In this document: piece after piece, positions 53,652-62,484 of the stretch
Layout of the letters: every line of letters starts with the position of its first letter
Position numbering within the stretch: the stretch's first letter is position 1
NCBI RefSeq assembly: GCF_002257645.1
Contig: NZ_NQMO01000003.1
Coordinates: 558,001-622,000, forward strand
Direction: 5' to 3'
Length of the DNA: 64,000 nucleotides
Source: Paenibacillus sp. XY044
GTDB taxonomy: Bacteria; Bacillota; Bacilli; Paenibacillales; Paenibacillaceae
The notes under the pieces: model-generated
The model's database searches: none
The model's input: the letters and a program-made list of their open reading frames with translations, nothing else
What the model was told of the DNA's origin: nothing
Program-made: the position numbers and the translations under genes

Positions 53652-55250
53652 ATGAACAAGTGGTTGAAAAGCGGATTGGTGAGCATGATCGGGAGTGCGC
53701 TGCTGGTTACCGGCTGCAGTTCCGGAAAATCAGCGAATCCATCCGGAGCTCCCGCAGGGGCGAATATGGACAATGTCAATGCCACCGGCTATCCGATCGT
53801 AAAGGATACCGTCACTTTGACGATGATGGGCGCCAAAGCTGCCATTCACGGGCCATGGGAGGACATGGTATTATTTAAAAAGATGGAGGAAAAAACGAAC
53901 ATCCACTTCGAGTTCGACACGCCGCCCCAAGCCAACTATCAGGAAGCCAAAAATCTGGCGTTCGCCAGCCGGCAGCTGCCGGATGTGTTCTTTAACGCAC
54001 AGCTGACGCCAGACGACGAAGTGACTTATGGCAGCCAAGGATATTTGATACCGCTCGAAGGGCTCATCGAGAAATACGCGCCGCATTTCAACAAATTGAT
54101 GACCGACAATCCCGAAATAAAAAAGTCGATCACCACCGTTGATGGTCACATCTATGCGCTGCCGCTCATCATTGACCAGCCCCGCGCCTATGTCCCCAAC
54201 CGGATGTGGCTGAATGGAGACTGGCTGAAGCACCTCGGGGTAAGCGGGGAGCCTGCGACGACGGATGAACTGTATGATCTGTTGGTACGTTTTAAGAACG
54301 AAGATCCGAACGGGAACGGGCAACCTGATGAGATTCCTTTATCCGGCGTGAAGCTGGACAGTTTGCAAAGCGTTCTGCTTCCGGCTTTCGGACTGCTTGG
54401 CCGCGAAGTGGAGGTTAATGACGGGAAGGTCCGGTTTAATCCTGTTCAAAGCGAATATAAAGCCTATCTGGAGTATCTGAACAAACTGTTCTCCGATAAG
54501 CTGCTCGACAACGAGCTGTTCGTTCAGACCTCGCAACAAATGTCGGCCAAGGGGAATGCGAACCAGTTGGGTGCGTTCGTCACCTCTTCTCCAGACTTGG
54601 TTTTGAAGGTTGATAAGCCGGAAGATAACTTGAAGCATCCGATGCTGGGTCCGCTGACGAGCCCGGTGAACCCGGAGAAACTGGCCCAGAAAGCCTCCAA
54701 CATCCGCCGGGGGACGTTTGCGATTACAAGTGAGAACAAGTATCCGGAAGCGACGATGCGCTGGGTCGATATTTTGTATTCGGATGAAGGAAGCCGCCTG
54801 GGATACCTCGGTGACAGCTATGAATGGCTGGACGATGCCAAAACCAAGTGGAAATTTGTATCCCCGGAAGGTACCAACCCTGAGGAATACCGTGCCAAAC
54901 TCACCCCGGATGTCGGTGGACAGCTTCCATTGATCAAGGAACGGGTGTTTGACTCGAAGCGGGATAACGGAAAGGCGCCGGACTACAACAAAATGGTGGA
55001 CGATAAGCTGAATCCTTACGCCAGACAAGAATATCCGGATGTGTATTTCAGCAATGACGAGCAAAAACGCCTCAACATCATCAAGACGGACATCAAAACG
55101 TATGTGGATCAAATGGAGGCCAAATTCGTGGTCGGCCAAGAGCCGATAAGCAAATGGGACGAATATGTGAAGACGATTGATAAAATGGGTCTAACGGAAA
55201 TGCTGCAAATTTATCAGGACGCTTATGATCGATGGAATCAGTCGAAATAA
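53652..55250 (+). CDS. Extracellular solute-binding lipoprotein (LplA-like)
   Basis: A 532-residue substrate-binding protein anchored by a lipid: the lipobox LLVTGC places the modified cysteine at C22. After a short Ser/Gly/Pro spacer comes the large two-lobe binding domain (VTLTMMGAKAAIHGPWEDMVLFK, LADVFFNAQLT-type strands). Length fits the large LplA class, which binds oligosaccharides. AAGGAAGGGGA stands before the ATG. The sulfatase gene starts 22 bases after it, so the ligand may be a sulfated oligosaccharide. Confidence 0.92.
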   Translation: MNKWLKSGLVSMIGSALLVTGCSSGKSANPSGAPAGANMDNVNATGYPIVKDTVTLTMMGAKAAIHGPWEDMVLFKKMEEKTNIHFEFDTPPQANYQEAKNLAFASRQLPDVFFNAQLTPDDEVTYGSQGYLIPLEGLIEKYAPHFNKLMTDNPEIKKSITTVDGHIYALPLIIDQPRAYVPNRMWLNGDWLKHLGVSGEPATTDELYDLLVRFKNEDPNGNGQPDEIPLSGVKLDSLQSVLLPAFGLLGREVEVNDGKVRFNPVQSEYKAYLEYLNKLFSDKLLDNELFVQTSQQMSAKGNANQLGAFVTSSPDLVLKVDKPEDNLKHPMLGPLTSPVNPEKLAQKASNIRRGTFAITSENKYPEATMRWVDILYSDEGSRLGYLGDSYEWLDDAKTKWKFVSPEGTNPEEYRAKLTPDVGGQLPLIKERVFDSKRDNGKAPDYNKMVDDKLNPYARQEYPDVYFSNDEQKRLNIIKTDIKTYVDQMEAKFVVGQEPISKWDEYVKTIDKMGLTEMLQIYQDAYDRWNQSK

Positions 55251-55272
55251 TCGTAAAAGGTGTGATTCAACT

Positions 55273-56565
55273 TTGACTAAACCGAATGTGATTGTAATTT
55301 ACTGCGACGATTTGGGCTACGGTGACTTGGGCTGCTACGGCTCCGATGCGATTCGTACGCCGCACTTGGATGCGCTTGCACAAGATGGGGCACGTTTTAC
55401 CAACTGGTACTCGAACTCACCGGTATGTTCACCGTCCCGGGCGGCGCTGCTTACGGGGAAGTATCCTGCCAAAACAGGCGTCAGCCATATCTTGGGCGGG
55501 AAGAGAGGGACGGGCGGATTAAGGGACGATGCCAAAACCCTAGCGCAGCGGCTCAAAGAGCATGACTACAGAACGGCTTTATTCGGCAAATGGCATCTTG
55601 GATCGGCAGAAGAGACCAAGCCCAATGCCAAGGGATTTGATGAGTACTTCGGCTTCCAGGCCGGGTGCGTGGACTACTATTCCCACATCTTTTATTGGGG
55701 AATGCCGAGCGTGAATCCGGTGCACGATTTATGGAGCAACGGCGAAGAGGTGTGGCGCGACGGTGAGTATTTGACGCATCTGATCACCGACAAATCCGTC
55801 GATTTTATCGAGGCAAGCCGGGCTGCCGACAAGCCGTTTTTCCTGTATGCCGCTTATAATGCGCCGCATTACCCGATGCATGCGCCGGAAAAATATATGA
55901 ATCGCTACAGTCACCTCCCAAGGGACCGCCAGCTGATGGCGGCCATGATCTCGGCCGTTGATGACGGTGTCGGCAATATTGTGGCAGCGCTTAAACGTGT
56001 GGGGGCGTATGAAGACACCATTATTTTCTTCTCGAGCGACAATGGGCCGTCATCGGAGTCGCGCAATTACCTGGACGGAACGGAAGACGTGTACTACGGC
56101 GGAAGCGCCGGAATCTTCCGCGGGCATAAAGGCAGCCTGTTCGAAGGCGGGATTCGGGAACCGGCCATCCTCGTCTATCCATCCAAAATTGCTGCTGAAC
56201 AGACGAAAGATGACGTCGGCATGATGGCCGATATCGTTCCGACCGTGATGGATCTCGCCGGTCTTCCCGTGCCCGCGGCGGAAGAGATCGACGGAAGCAG
56301 CATCGTGCCGATGCTGACGCAAAAGGCGGGAACGCCGCATCAGCAAATATGCTGGGAGTACGGCAGCCAGCTCGCGATTCGTGAGGGCAAATGGAAGCTG
56401 GTCCTTGGCGGCAAGCTCGACTTTGACCGCACCCAGCCCGACGATGTTCATTTATCGGATTTGGAGGCGGATCCGGGCGAACGGGTCAATCTGAAGGATG
56501 AGTTCCCGGAAATCGCGCAGCGACTGGAAAATGATGTCCGGCAGTGGTATGCGGCGCTTCTATAG
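55273..56565 (+). CDS. Cysteine-type sulfatase, apparently cytosolic
   Basis: A 430-residue sulfatase of the alkaline-phosphatase superfamily. C52 in SPVCSPSRAALLTGKYP is the cysteine turned into formylglycine; D12 and D13 bind calcium, with KWHLG and FFSSDNGPSSES contributing the rest of the active site. The start is taken as TTG at 55273 behind AAAGGTG; the longer frame overlaps the lipoprotein gene. There is no signal peptide in either version, so it probably acts on imported substrate. It needs a formylglycine-generating enzyme, which is not in the window. Confidence 0.9.
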   Translation: MTKPNVIVIYCDDLGYGDLGCYGSDAIRTPHLDALAQDGARFTNWYSNSPVCSPSRAALLTGKYPAKTGVSHILGGKRGTGGLRDDAKTLAQRLKEHDYRTALFGKWHLGSAEETKPNAKGFDEYFGFQAGCVDYYSHIFYWGMPSVNPVHDLWSNGEEVWRDGEYLTHLITDKSVDFIEASRAADKPFFLYAAYNAPHYPMHAPEKYMNRYSHLPRDRQLMAAMISAVDDGVGNIVAALKRVGAYEDTIIFFSSDNGPSSESRNYLDGTEDVYYGGSAGIFRGHKGSLFEGGIREPAILVYPSKIAAEQTKDDVGMMADIVPTVMDLAGLPVPAAEEIDGSSIVPMLTQKAGTPHQQICWEYGSQLAIREGKWKLVLGGKLDFDRTQPDDVHLSDLEADPGERVNLKDEFPEIAQRLENDVRQWYAALL

Positions 56566-56616
56566 TTTATCCTTAGGGTAATATACATGTTAGATCCAAT
56601 CAAAGGAGTTGATCGT

Positions 56617-56940
56617 ATGCCAACGATTCAAGTGGAAGGCAGAGAGGCCATTCTAGCAGAGGAAGGACAGAAGCTCGTCCTGGCCCTAGAAGACAACGGG
56701 GTGGATATTTTGCACCGCTGCGGGGGAAATGCCAGATGCACCACCTGCCGGGTGGAAGTGTTGGAAGGCGATGCGGGTCCTGTCGGGGAAGCCGAAGCAG
56801 CCATTCTTAGCACCAAAGGTATTCACGAGCCGAATATCAGGCTGTCCTGCCAAATTCGGGTACATACGGACCTGACGGTCAAGCCGGTGATGACGGTATC
56901 GGAATCCGGAATGGATCCCGGTAAAAGACCATTGGACTAA
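56617..56940 (+). CDS. 2Fe-2S ferredoxin
   Basis: A 107-residue plant-type/adrenodoxin-like ferredoxin. The cluster ligands are C35, C41 and C44 (RCGGNARCTTC) and C78 (LSCQIR). ATG at 56617 follows AAAGGAG; an upstream in-frame ATG is before that site. It is 51 bases after the sulfatase, perhaps by chance, since no redox partner is adjacent. A bidirectional terminator follows. Confidence 0.9.
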   Translation: MPTIQVEGREAILAEEGQKLVLALEDNGVDILHRCGGNARCTTCRVEVLEGDAGPVGEAEAAILSTKGIHEPNIRLSCQIRVHTDLTVKPVMTVSESGMDPGKRPLD

Positions 56941-56972
56941 GGTAATCAGGTCTAAACAGCCACAAAATAAAG

Positions 56973-57015
56973 CGGCTTTCTTTCCGCCAGGTTTCGGGGA
57001 AGAAAGCCGTTTTTC
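56973..57015. terminator. Bidirectional terminator
   Basis: Ten-base perfect stem CGGCTTTCTT/AAGAAAGCCG, then TTTTT. It lies between the ferredoxin gene and the end of the LPMO gene. Confidence 0.85.
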
Positions 57016-57017
57016 CG

Positions 57018-58380
57018 TTATTTTAACAGCCAAAGCGCCGGAACGTTCGGCGGTTCCCAACCCGGCAGCGAGGTATGGGCCTGGCGGCATTCGTAGGTCG
57101 ATCCGTTATAGGTAACGAGCGTACCGGGTGTATAGGCGACATTTGGTGCCCATGCCGCTGCGGACGGGGATGAAGCCGTCGTTGCGGTTACCGGATTGCT
57201 GGCGGCCGAATCATTTCCCGCCGCATCCACAGCGCGAACGGTAAACGTATAAGACGTCTTAGCCGCGAGTCCGCTGGCCGTGTAGGTCAGCGTCGTACCG
57301 GATACGGTGCCTGCCAGCGTGCTGCCGTTGTATATCCGGTAACCGGTCACGCCAACGTTATCCGTCGAAGCCGTCCATTTTAGTTTTACTGCATCGGAAG
57401 TCGGCGTACCGTCAACCTGCAGACCGGCTGGAGCCGAAGGTGCCTGGGTGTCAGCCGGCGGATTCGTCGAGCCGGATGTCGTGAACGTAACGGCGCTGCT
57501 GGCATCCGAAGTATTGCCCGCAGCGTCTACGGCACGAACAGTAAACGTATAGGAAGTGTTTGGCGAAAGTCCGGTGACCTGATAACTGAGGGTAGAACTT
57601 CCCGTCGTAGTGACAAGCGTGCTTCCGTTATAGACCTTGTAGCCGGTCACGCCGACATTATCGCTCGAGGCGCCCCAGGTCAGCGTTGCCCCTGTTGACG
57701 TAATGCCGGTTGCCTTCAGGTTGGAAGGGGCCGAAGGAGCCGTGGTATCCGGAGTTCCGCTGCCCCCGCCGAAGTCCACATCAATCACATTGTAGAAGGC
57801 GTTGGCGGTATCCGCGATTTCCCACACGGCGAGGATGACCTGATATCCCGTACGGCTTGGCACATTACAGGTGCTGGTATAGGTTGCGCCAGGCTGCACG
57901 CCGTTATAATTTTCCGAACAAAACGGGGTCAGATCGAAGGAATCTCTTGTGAGCGGCGCATTGGGGTTCCAGTTCTGCTTCGTGATGTAATATTTCCAGC
58001 TGGTCGTGGCGTGTCTGGCCGTCAAGGGTCCAGCTGAACGTATTGGTGCCGGGAGTGAGGTTGACTTTGCTCCAGCGGGTCGAAGATTGTTCGTCCAGCG
58101 TGGGGAAAGCACCGTTGGCGCTGGCGATTTTACCGTCTGCCGGACCGGCGGCCGGGAAGCCCTTCGGAGCTTCCAAGCTTTGAGGCTCGTAGACGATCGG
58201 GCCGCAGTTCGTATTGGCACCCGTTTTGCATAAATAAGCGCGGCTGCCGGGGGACTGGACATAACCATGCGCGGAAGCACGCTCCACGATCATCATCGTG
58301 CACAGCAGCGTGATCAAAGCCAAACTGCCAGCGAACAGCCATTTTAGCATTCCATGCTGTCGTAACCGAATCGTTGTCAT
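57018..58380 (-). pseudogene. Chitin-active LPMO (AA10) gene broken by a one-base insertion
   Basis: Secreted lytic polysaccharide monooxygenase with AA10, two fibronectin III domains and a C-terminal CBM5/12 ([25 protein letters not shown] in parts). The signal peptide ends ASA, leaving H38 as the N-terminal copper ligand ([14 protein letters not shown]). The first frame covers 58380 to about 58026; thereafter the family sequence ([20 protein letters not shown]) continues in the next frame. One extra base in the GGG at 58026-58028 explains it: removing it gives one 453-residue protein. The break falls just before the second copper histidine. It may be a sequencing error, a recent mutation or phase variation. 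Confidence 0.88.
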
Positions 58381-58834
58381 CCGAATTTCCTCCTCTAATC
58401 CGAATATGGAACGATATGTGACATTCTGGCTGCGAAGGTTGTTAAGGCTGTGACACCCCCCTTTATAAAAATTGGCAATCGATTCGCTTCACGAACGCCG
58501 ACCTTGTTATCAGTCAGCTTCTGGGATGTTGTTATATATAAACTCGGCAGGCGAGTTTATATCGGATCAAGAACTCGATTTTTAATCCGAAAAATACATA
58601 AAAAATCAATATTTAGTAATAATTAGTATCGTTAACACAACGATAAACCAATAGGCCCTCCCCCTCAATAATAAAAAACAACGATTTAGGTGGTGTTTGA
58701 GTGAATCGTTACCGTTCATTCATAAAAAATTGCGGAATGCGGAAACCTAAATCAAGAGTCTGGAATGCATCCATCACCGAACTTATGCGTGTTTTATAAG
58801 AAACCTATTATGCAATGGGAGGGCACACAACAAC
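58381..58834. other. Divergent intergenic region, LPMO / azoreductase
   Basis: About 450 bases, AT-rich in the middle. It contains an 11+11 perfect palindrome (58536-58562) and an AACGATT/AATCGTT pair near 58680-58712. Promoters for both genes must lie here, but I cannot place them with confidence. Confidence 0.55.
58536..58562. other. Perfect 11-base palindrome
   Basis: ATATAAACTCG, a 5-base centre GCAGG, then CGAGTTTATAT. No T run follows on either strand, so it is more like an operator than a terminator. Confidence 0.5.
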
Positions 58835-59458
58835 ATGTCCAATGTGTTAATGATTAAGGCGAATGACCGTCCGTTAGAGCAATCGGTTACCGTCCAGATG
58901 TATGAAGCTTTCGTTAAAACGTACCGGGATACCCACCCGGGCGATGTGGTTACCGAGCTGGATTTGTTCGCCTTGAACCTGCCGAATTACGGCAACACAG
59001 CACTTACTGCTCTGTACAAGCGCGGCCAGGGACAGGAACTGACGCCAGAAGAGACGAATATTGCCGATTTGGTCCGCGTTCATATCGATCAGTTCCTTGC
59101 CTCCAACAAGGTGGTGATCGCGTTCCCGCTGTGGAACTATGCAGCGCCGGCACCGCTGATCACGTATATGTCCTATTTGGCCCAAGCCGGCACGATGTTC
59201 CGGTATACGCCTGAGGGTCCCGTCGGACTTGCCGGGGGACGGAAAGTGGTCCTGCTGAACGCCCGCGGCGGAATCTACTCCAACGAGGACATGGCTCCGT
59301 TTGAAGGAGCGATCCGGTTCGTGAAATCCAACTTGATGCTGTGGGGGATCACGCCGGAAGAAATCATTATTGAGGGACATAACCAGATGCCGGCCGAAGC
59401 CAAGAACATCATTCAAAAGGGACTGGATCAAACGGCAAAGTATGCTGCGACTTTTTAA
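58835..59458 (+). CDS. azoR: FMN-dependent NADH-azoreductase
   Basis: A 207-residue flavodoxin-fold enzyme that reduces quinones and azo compounds with NADH. Motifs: FPLWNYAAPAPLITYMSYLAQAGTMF (flavin site, in residues about 94-120), LNARGGIYS, and an N terminus MSNVLMIKANDRP that lacks the usual serine-rich phosphate loop seen in AzoR of E. coli but is common in Bacillus paralogues. GGGAGGG precedes the ATG. Its neighbours, a LmrA-type repressor and an efflux pump, form a xenobiotic-response neighbourhood. Confidence 0.88.
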   Translation: MSNVLMIKANDRPLEQSVTVQMYEAFVKTYRDTHPGDVVTELDLFALNLPNYGNTALTALYKRGQGQELTPEETNIADLVRVHIDQFLASNKVVIAFPLWNYAAPAPLITYMSYLAQAGTMFRYTPEGPVGLAGGRKVVLLNARGGIYSNEDMAPFEGAIRFVKSNLMLWGITPEEIIIEGHNQMPAEAKNIIQKGLDQTAKYAATF

Positions 59459-59467
59459 AACAGGTAC

Positions 59468-59509
59468 AAAAAAGCATTTCGGCTGTATGGCAGCCGGAAT
59501 GCTTTTTTT
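59468..59509 (+). terminator. Terminator of the azoreductase gene
   Basis: AAAAGCATT plus GGCTG pairs with CAGCC and AATGCTTTT, followed by seven T. Confidence 0.88.
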
Positions 59510-59563
59510 GTGTATTGTCTTCAGCAAAGACGATGCAAACCACATTTTTCATAAAAAAATGAG

Positions 59564-59594
59564 TTGACAGAAAGCGCATTTCATCGACTATAAT
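59564..59594 (+). promoter_or_regulatory. Promoter of the lmrA-lmrB-like operon
   Basis: TTGACA at 59564-59569 and TATAAT at 59589-59594, both consensus, spaced 19 bp. Confidence 0.6.
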
Positions 59595-59597
59595 ATG

Positions 59598-59618
59598 TAG
59601 ACCGTTCGTTATAATTTA
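59598..59618 (+). promoter_or_regulatory. LmrA/YxaF-type operator
   Basis: TAGACCGTTCGTTATAATTT lies at the expected transcription start and matches the LmrA/YxaF box of B. subtilis as I recall it (TAGACCRKTCWMTATAWT, with R, K, W and M degenerate) at nearly every position. It is the likely site of autorepression by the next gene. Confidence 0.7.
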
Positions 59619-59638
59619 GAAAGGAGGTCATGTTCGCA

Positions 59639-60253
59639 ATGACGGAAAAGCCCAATTCCCGTGAATCCATTGTGGAGACGGCAACACGGCTTTTTGCTAA
59701 ACAGGGCTATCACGGAACGGGGTTAAACCAAATTATAAAGGAAAGCCATTGCCCGAAAGGCTCACTGTACTATTATTTTCCAGAGGGTAAGGAAGAGCTT
59801 GCACAAGAATGCATTTTACGCATTAAAAGTGCGGTATCCGACAAGTGGGAAGAGGCTTTTGACCGGTTTGACGATCCGTCCCAAGCCATCCAGCATTGTA
59901 TTGATGTGATCGCGGCCGATGCCAAGGCCACCGATTTCGATGGGTTTATCCCGCTCAGCTTCTGGAATGCGGTGGAAACCTCCTGCATCAGCAACAATCT
60001 GAGGGAAGCCTGTCAAGGCGTGCTCCATGAATGGGAGAGAGTCTTGACTACACGGCTTCAGGATGCCGGGCTGGAGGAGTCCCGTTCACGTGAAGCCGCC
60101 ACAGTCATCCTGTCTTTGCTGGAGGGATCGCTGCTGATCGCCCAGACGAACAAGGATACGGTACCGATGTTCCTTGCATCCAAATACGTCGGCATATTGC
60201 TGGACCGCCTTTTGTCCAAAAATACACCGGATGAAGTTCATAAAGAAAAATAA
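59639..60253 (+). CDS. TetR-family repressor, LmrA/YxaF type
   Basis: A 204-residue repressor. The helix-turn-helix (IVETATRLFAKQGYHGTGLN, then PKGSLYYYFPEGKEELA) has the YGTGLNQII..PKGSLYY pattern of LmrA, YxaF and QdoR in Bacillus, which respond to flavonoids and drugs. The ATG at 59639 is used; the ATG nine bases upstream is too close to AAGGAGG. It precedes a DHA2 efflux pump, matching the lmrA-lmrB order, and its operator is at 59598-59618. Confidence 0.88.
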   Translation: MTEKPNSRESIVETATRLFAKQGYHGTGLNQIIKESHCPKGSLYYYFPEGKEELAQECILRIKSAVSDKWEEAFDRFDDPSQAIQHCIDVIAADAKATDFDGFIPLSFWNAVETSCISNNLREACQGVLHEWERVLTTRLQDAGLEESRSREAATVILSLLEGSLLIAQTNKDTVPMFLASKYVGILLDRLLSKNTPDEVHKEK

Positions 60254-60353
60254 GATAGATTTTATAGAGAGATTACAGAAATTAGAGAGAATATATAGGG
60301 ACATTTAGAGAGAGATAAGAGAGACATTGGACATATGACAGGAGGATGGGATT
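60254..60353. other. Purine-rich repeated leader between repressor and pump
   Basis: A 100-base stretch with recurrent AGAGAGAT, ATTAGAGAG and TTTAGAGAGAG words, very unlike its surroundings. It ends in the GGAGG ribosome site of the pump gene. Possibly slipped-strand or translational enhancer sequence. Confidence 0.5.
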
Positions 60354-61802
60354 GTGGAAGCAGCCGTGCAGCATACGCAAGCTCAAATGCAAACGGAGAA
60401 AAATTTTAAAGTTTTACCGATCATGATTTCGCTGCTCATTGCCGGTTTTATCGGCATGTTCAGTGAAACCGCGCTGAATATCGCGCTAAGCGATTTGATG
60501 CAGGTGATGCATATCACTCCTGCTACGGCGCAATGGCTCACGACTGGATACCTGCTGACCTTGGGCATTCTGGTCCCTGTGTCGGGATTGCTGCTGCAGT
60601 GGTTTACCACGAGGCAGCTGTTTGTGGCCGCGCTCAGCTTTTCGATTGTCGGGACCCTGATTGCGGCGCTTGCGCCATCGTTTGAGTTTCTGATGGTGGC
60701 CCGCGTCGTGCAGGCGATTGGTACCGGCATCATGCTGCCGCTGATGTTTAATACGATTTTGGTCATTTTTCCGCCGGAGAAACGGGGAGGCGCGATGGGA
60801 ATCATCGGGCTGGTCATCATGTTTGCGCCGGCGATCGGACCTACGATCGCGGGTCTGTTGATCGAAAACCTCAGCTGGCACTGGATTTTCTGGCTGTCGC
60901 TGCCGTTTTTGATTTTGGCTCTGGTGTTCGGAATTGCATTTATGCAAAATGTGTCCAGCATCACCAAGCCGAAGATTGACCTGTTGTCCATCGCGCTGTC
61001 CACGATCGGATTCGGAGGCATCGTATTCGGCTTCAGCAGCGCGGGTGAAGGCAGCGGGGGATGGACGAGCACCAAAGTGATTGTGTCGCTGGTCATCGGC
61101 GTGGTCGGCCTGCTGCTGTTCGGATGGCGCCAATTGTCGATGAAGCAGCCGATGATTAACCTGCGTGCGTTTAAATACCCGATGTTTTCGGTTGGCGTGG
61201 TTTTGATCTTTATCAGCATGATGATTATTCTGTCGTCGATGCTCGTGCTGCCACTGTTCCTTCAGGGCGGTTTTGGCAAATCGGCCTTCTATGCCGGCCT
61301 GCTCATGCTTCCGGGGGGGATCATCAACGGAATCATGTCGCCAGTGATGGGACGTCTGTTCGACAAATACGGCCCGAAATGGCTCGTGTTCCCCGGATTT
61401 CTGGTGGCTGCCGCAGCGCTATGGTTCTTCTCGGGCGTAACGGCCGTATCAGCGGCGTTTCTCGTGATCGTGCTTCACACGTGCCTGATGATCGGCATTT
61501 CGATGATCATGATGCCGGCGCAGACGAACGGGCTGAATCAGCTGCCGCGTGAGTACTACCCAGACGGCACAGCCATCATGAATACGCTGCAGCAGGTAGC
61601 GGGCGCCATCGGCACAGCGCTTGCCGTCAGCGTAATGTCGGCGGGCCAGAAGCATTACGCCGAGGCGCATCCCGGCGGTAATCCGCTTGATGCTTTGACT
61701 TCAGGTGTTTCAAATGCGTTTATGTTCGGCATGATTATCGCAATCATCGGATTTGTTATTGCGCTGTTCATTAAGCGCGTTCCCGTTAAACAACAGAAAT
61801 GA
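60354..61802 (+). CDS. DHA2-family multidrug efflux MFS transporter (LmrB-like)
   Basis: A 482-residue proton-driven efflux pump with about 14 transmembrane helices. The family motifs are seen: LSDLMQVMHITPATAQWLTTGYLL region of helix 2, GLLLQWFTTRQLF (motif A), ARVVQAIGTGIMLPLMF (motif B) and GPTIAGLLIENLSWHWIFW (motif C). The start is GTG at 60354, behind AGGAGGA. It is cotranscribed with the LmrA-type repressor and probably exports toxic small molecules. Confidence 0.9.
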   Translation: MEAAVQHTQAQMQTEKNFKVLPIMISLLIAGFIGMFSETALNIALSDLMQVMHITPATAQWLTTGYLLTLGILVPVSGLLLQWFTTRQLFVAALSFSIVGTLIAALAPSFEFLMVARVVQAIGTGIMLPLMFNTILVIFPPEKRGGAMGIIGLVIMFAPAIGPTIAGLLIENLSWHWIFWLSLPFLILALVFGIAFMQNVSSITKPKIDLLSIALSTIGFGGIVFGFSSAGEGSGGWTSTKVIVSLVIGVVGLLLFGWRQLSMKQPMINLRAFKYPMFSVGVVLIFISMMIILSSMLVLPLFLQGGFGKSAFYAGLLMLPGGIINGIMSPVMGRLFDKYGPKWLVFPGFLVAAAALWFFSGVTAVSAAFLVIVLHTCLMIGISMIMMPAQTNGLNQLPREYYPDGTAIMNTLQQVAGAIGTALAVSVMSAGQKHYAEAHPGGNPLDALTSGVSNAFMFGMIIAIIGFVIALFIKRVPVKQQK

Positions 61803-61813
61803 CATTAGCGAAC

Positions 61814-61850
61814 AAAGCCCGGTATCGGTTGATACCGGGCTTTGTTTTGT
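61814..61850 (+). terminator. Terminator of the efflux operon
   Basis: Thirteen-base perfect stem AAAGCCCGGTATC/GATACCGGGCTTT with a GGTT loop, followed by GTTTTG. Confidence 0.85.
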
Positions 61851-61897
61851 ATTTGCAAACGGGAACAACGTCAGTAGGGGATTACCATCTGGTAAAA

Positions 61898-61926
61898 TTG
61901 ATGCCATAGGCGTACTGGTTTATAAT
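61898..61926 (+). promoter_or_regulatory. Promoter of the Cdd1-family gene
   Basis: TTGATG at 61898-61903 and TATAAT at 61921-61926 with 17 bp between. The start point would be near 61933. Confidence 0.6.
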
Positions 61927-61935
61927 GGGGATTCA

Positions 61936-62469
61936 ATGGCGAACATGCCTGATTCGAAAGTCATGAACGAGGTGATGCAGTTGAAGCAAACACCGCCTAA
62001 GCTCCCGCTTACCCCGGAGGAACGGGCCCATTTAAGAGCTTTTAAAGTGAAGCTGAAGGATATATGCACCCTCAATGCCGCACAGCTGTCGGACATGCTG
62101 GAAATTACGCACGAGCGCGCCAACATGCTGAGGGGTCTGGCCATGTTTCAATCCGTACCCTCGATCGGTCCTAAGGTGGCCGCAAGGGTGGTTGACATGG
62201 GATACTATTCGCTGGATGAAATTAAGGACATCGACGGTGCTGATTTCATAGACAGGATGGAGGCGCACTTTGGATACTGGGAGGATCCCTGTCTGGAAGA
62301 TGCTCTTCGCTGTCTGGTGCACCATGCCAACCATCCGGGCAGCGAGCGGATCTGGCCTGATTTTACCGAAGAGAGGAAGAAATACCGGGAGCAGTACGGA
62401 TATCCGGCATCAAGACCTGTACCCGCCTGGTATGAGCACCGGGAGGGTGAGGCATCCAAGCTCAAGTAA
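61936..62469 (+). CDS. Cdd1-family helix-hairpin-helix protein
   Basis: About 177 residues. The C-terminal part matches the Cdd1 (pathogenicity locus) family: LAMFQSVPSIGPKVAARVVDMGYYSLDEIKDID, in segments, is a helix-hairpin-helix, then CLEDALRCLVHHANHP. Such hairpins bind DNA backbone without sequence preference. The start is uncertain: ATG 61936 would lie at the 5' end of the transcript from the promoter above; TTG at 61981, six bases after GAGGTG, gives a shorter protein and is a serious alternative. It is followed by a GNAT gene six bases on. Confidence 0.78.
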   Translation: MANMPDSKVMNEVMQLKQTPPKLPLTPEERAHLRAFKVKLKDICTLNAAQLSDMLEITHERANMLRGLAMFQSVPSIGPKVAARVVDMGYYSLDEIKDIDGADFIDRMEAHFGYWEDPCLEDALRCLVHHANHPGSERIWPDFTEERKKYREQYGYPASRPVPAWYEHREGEASKLK

Positions 62470-62484
62470 GGAGGAATGGAGCAT

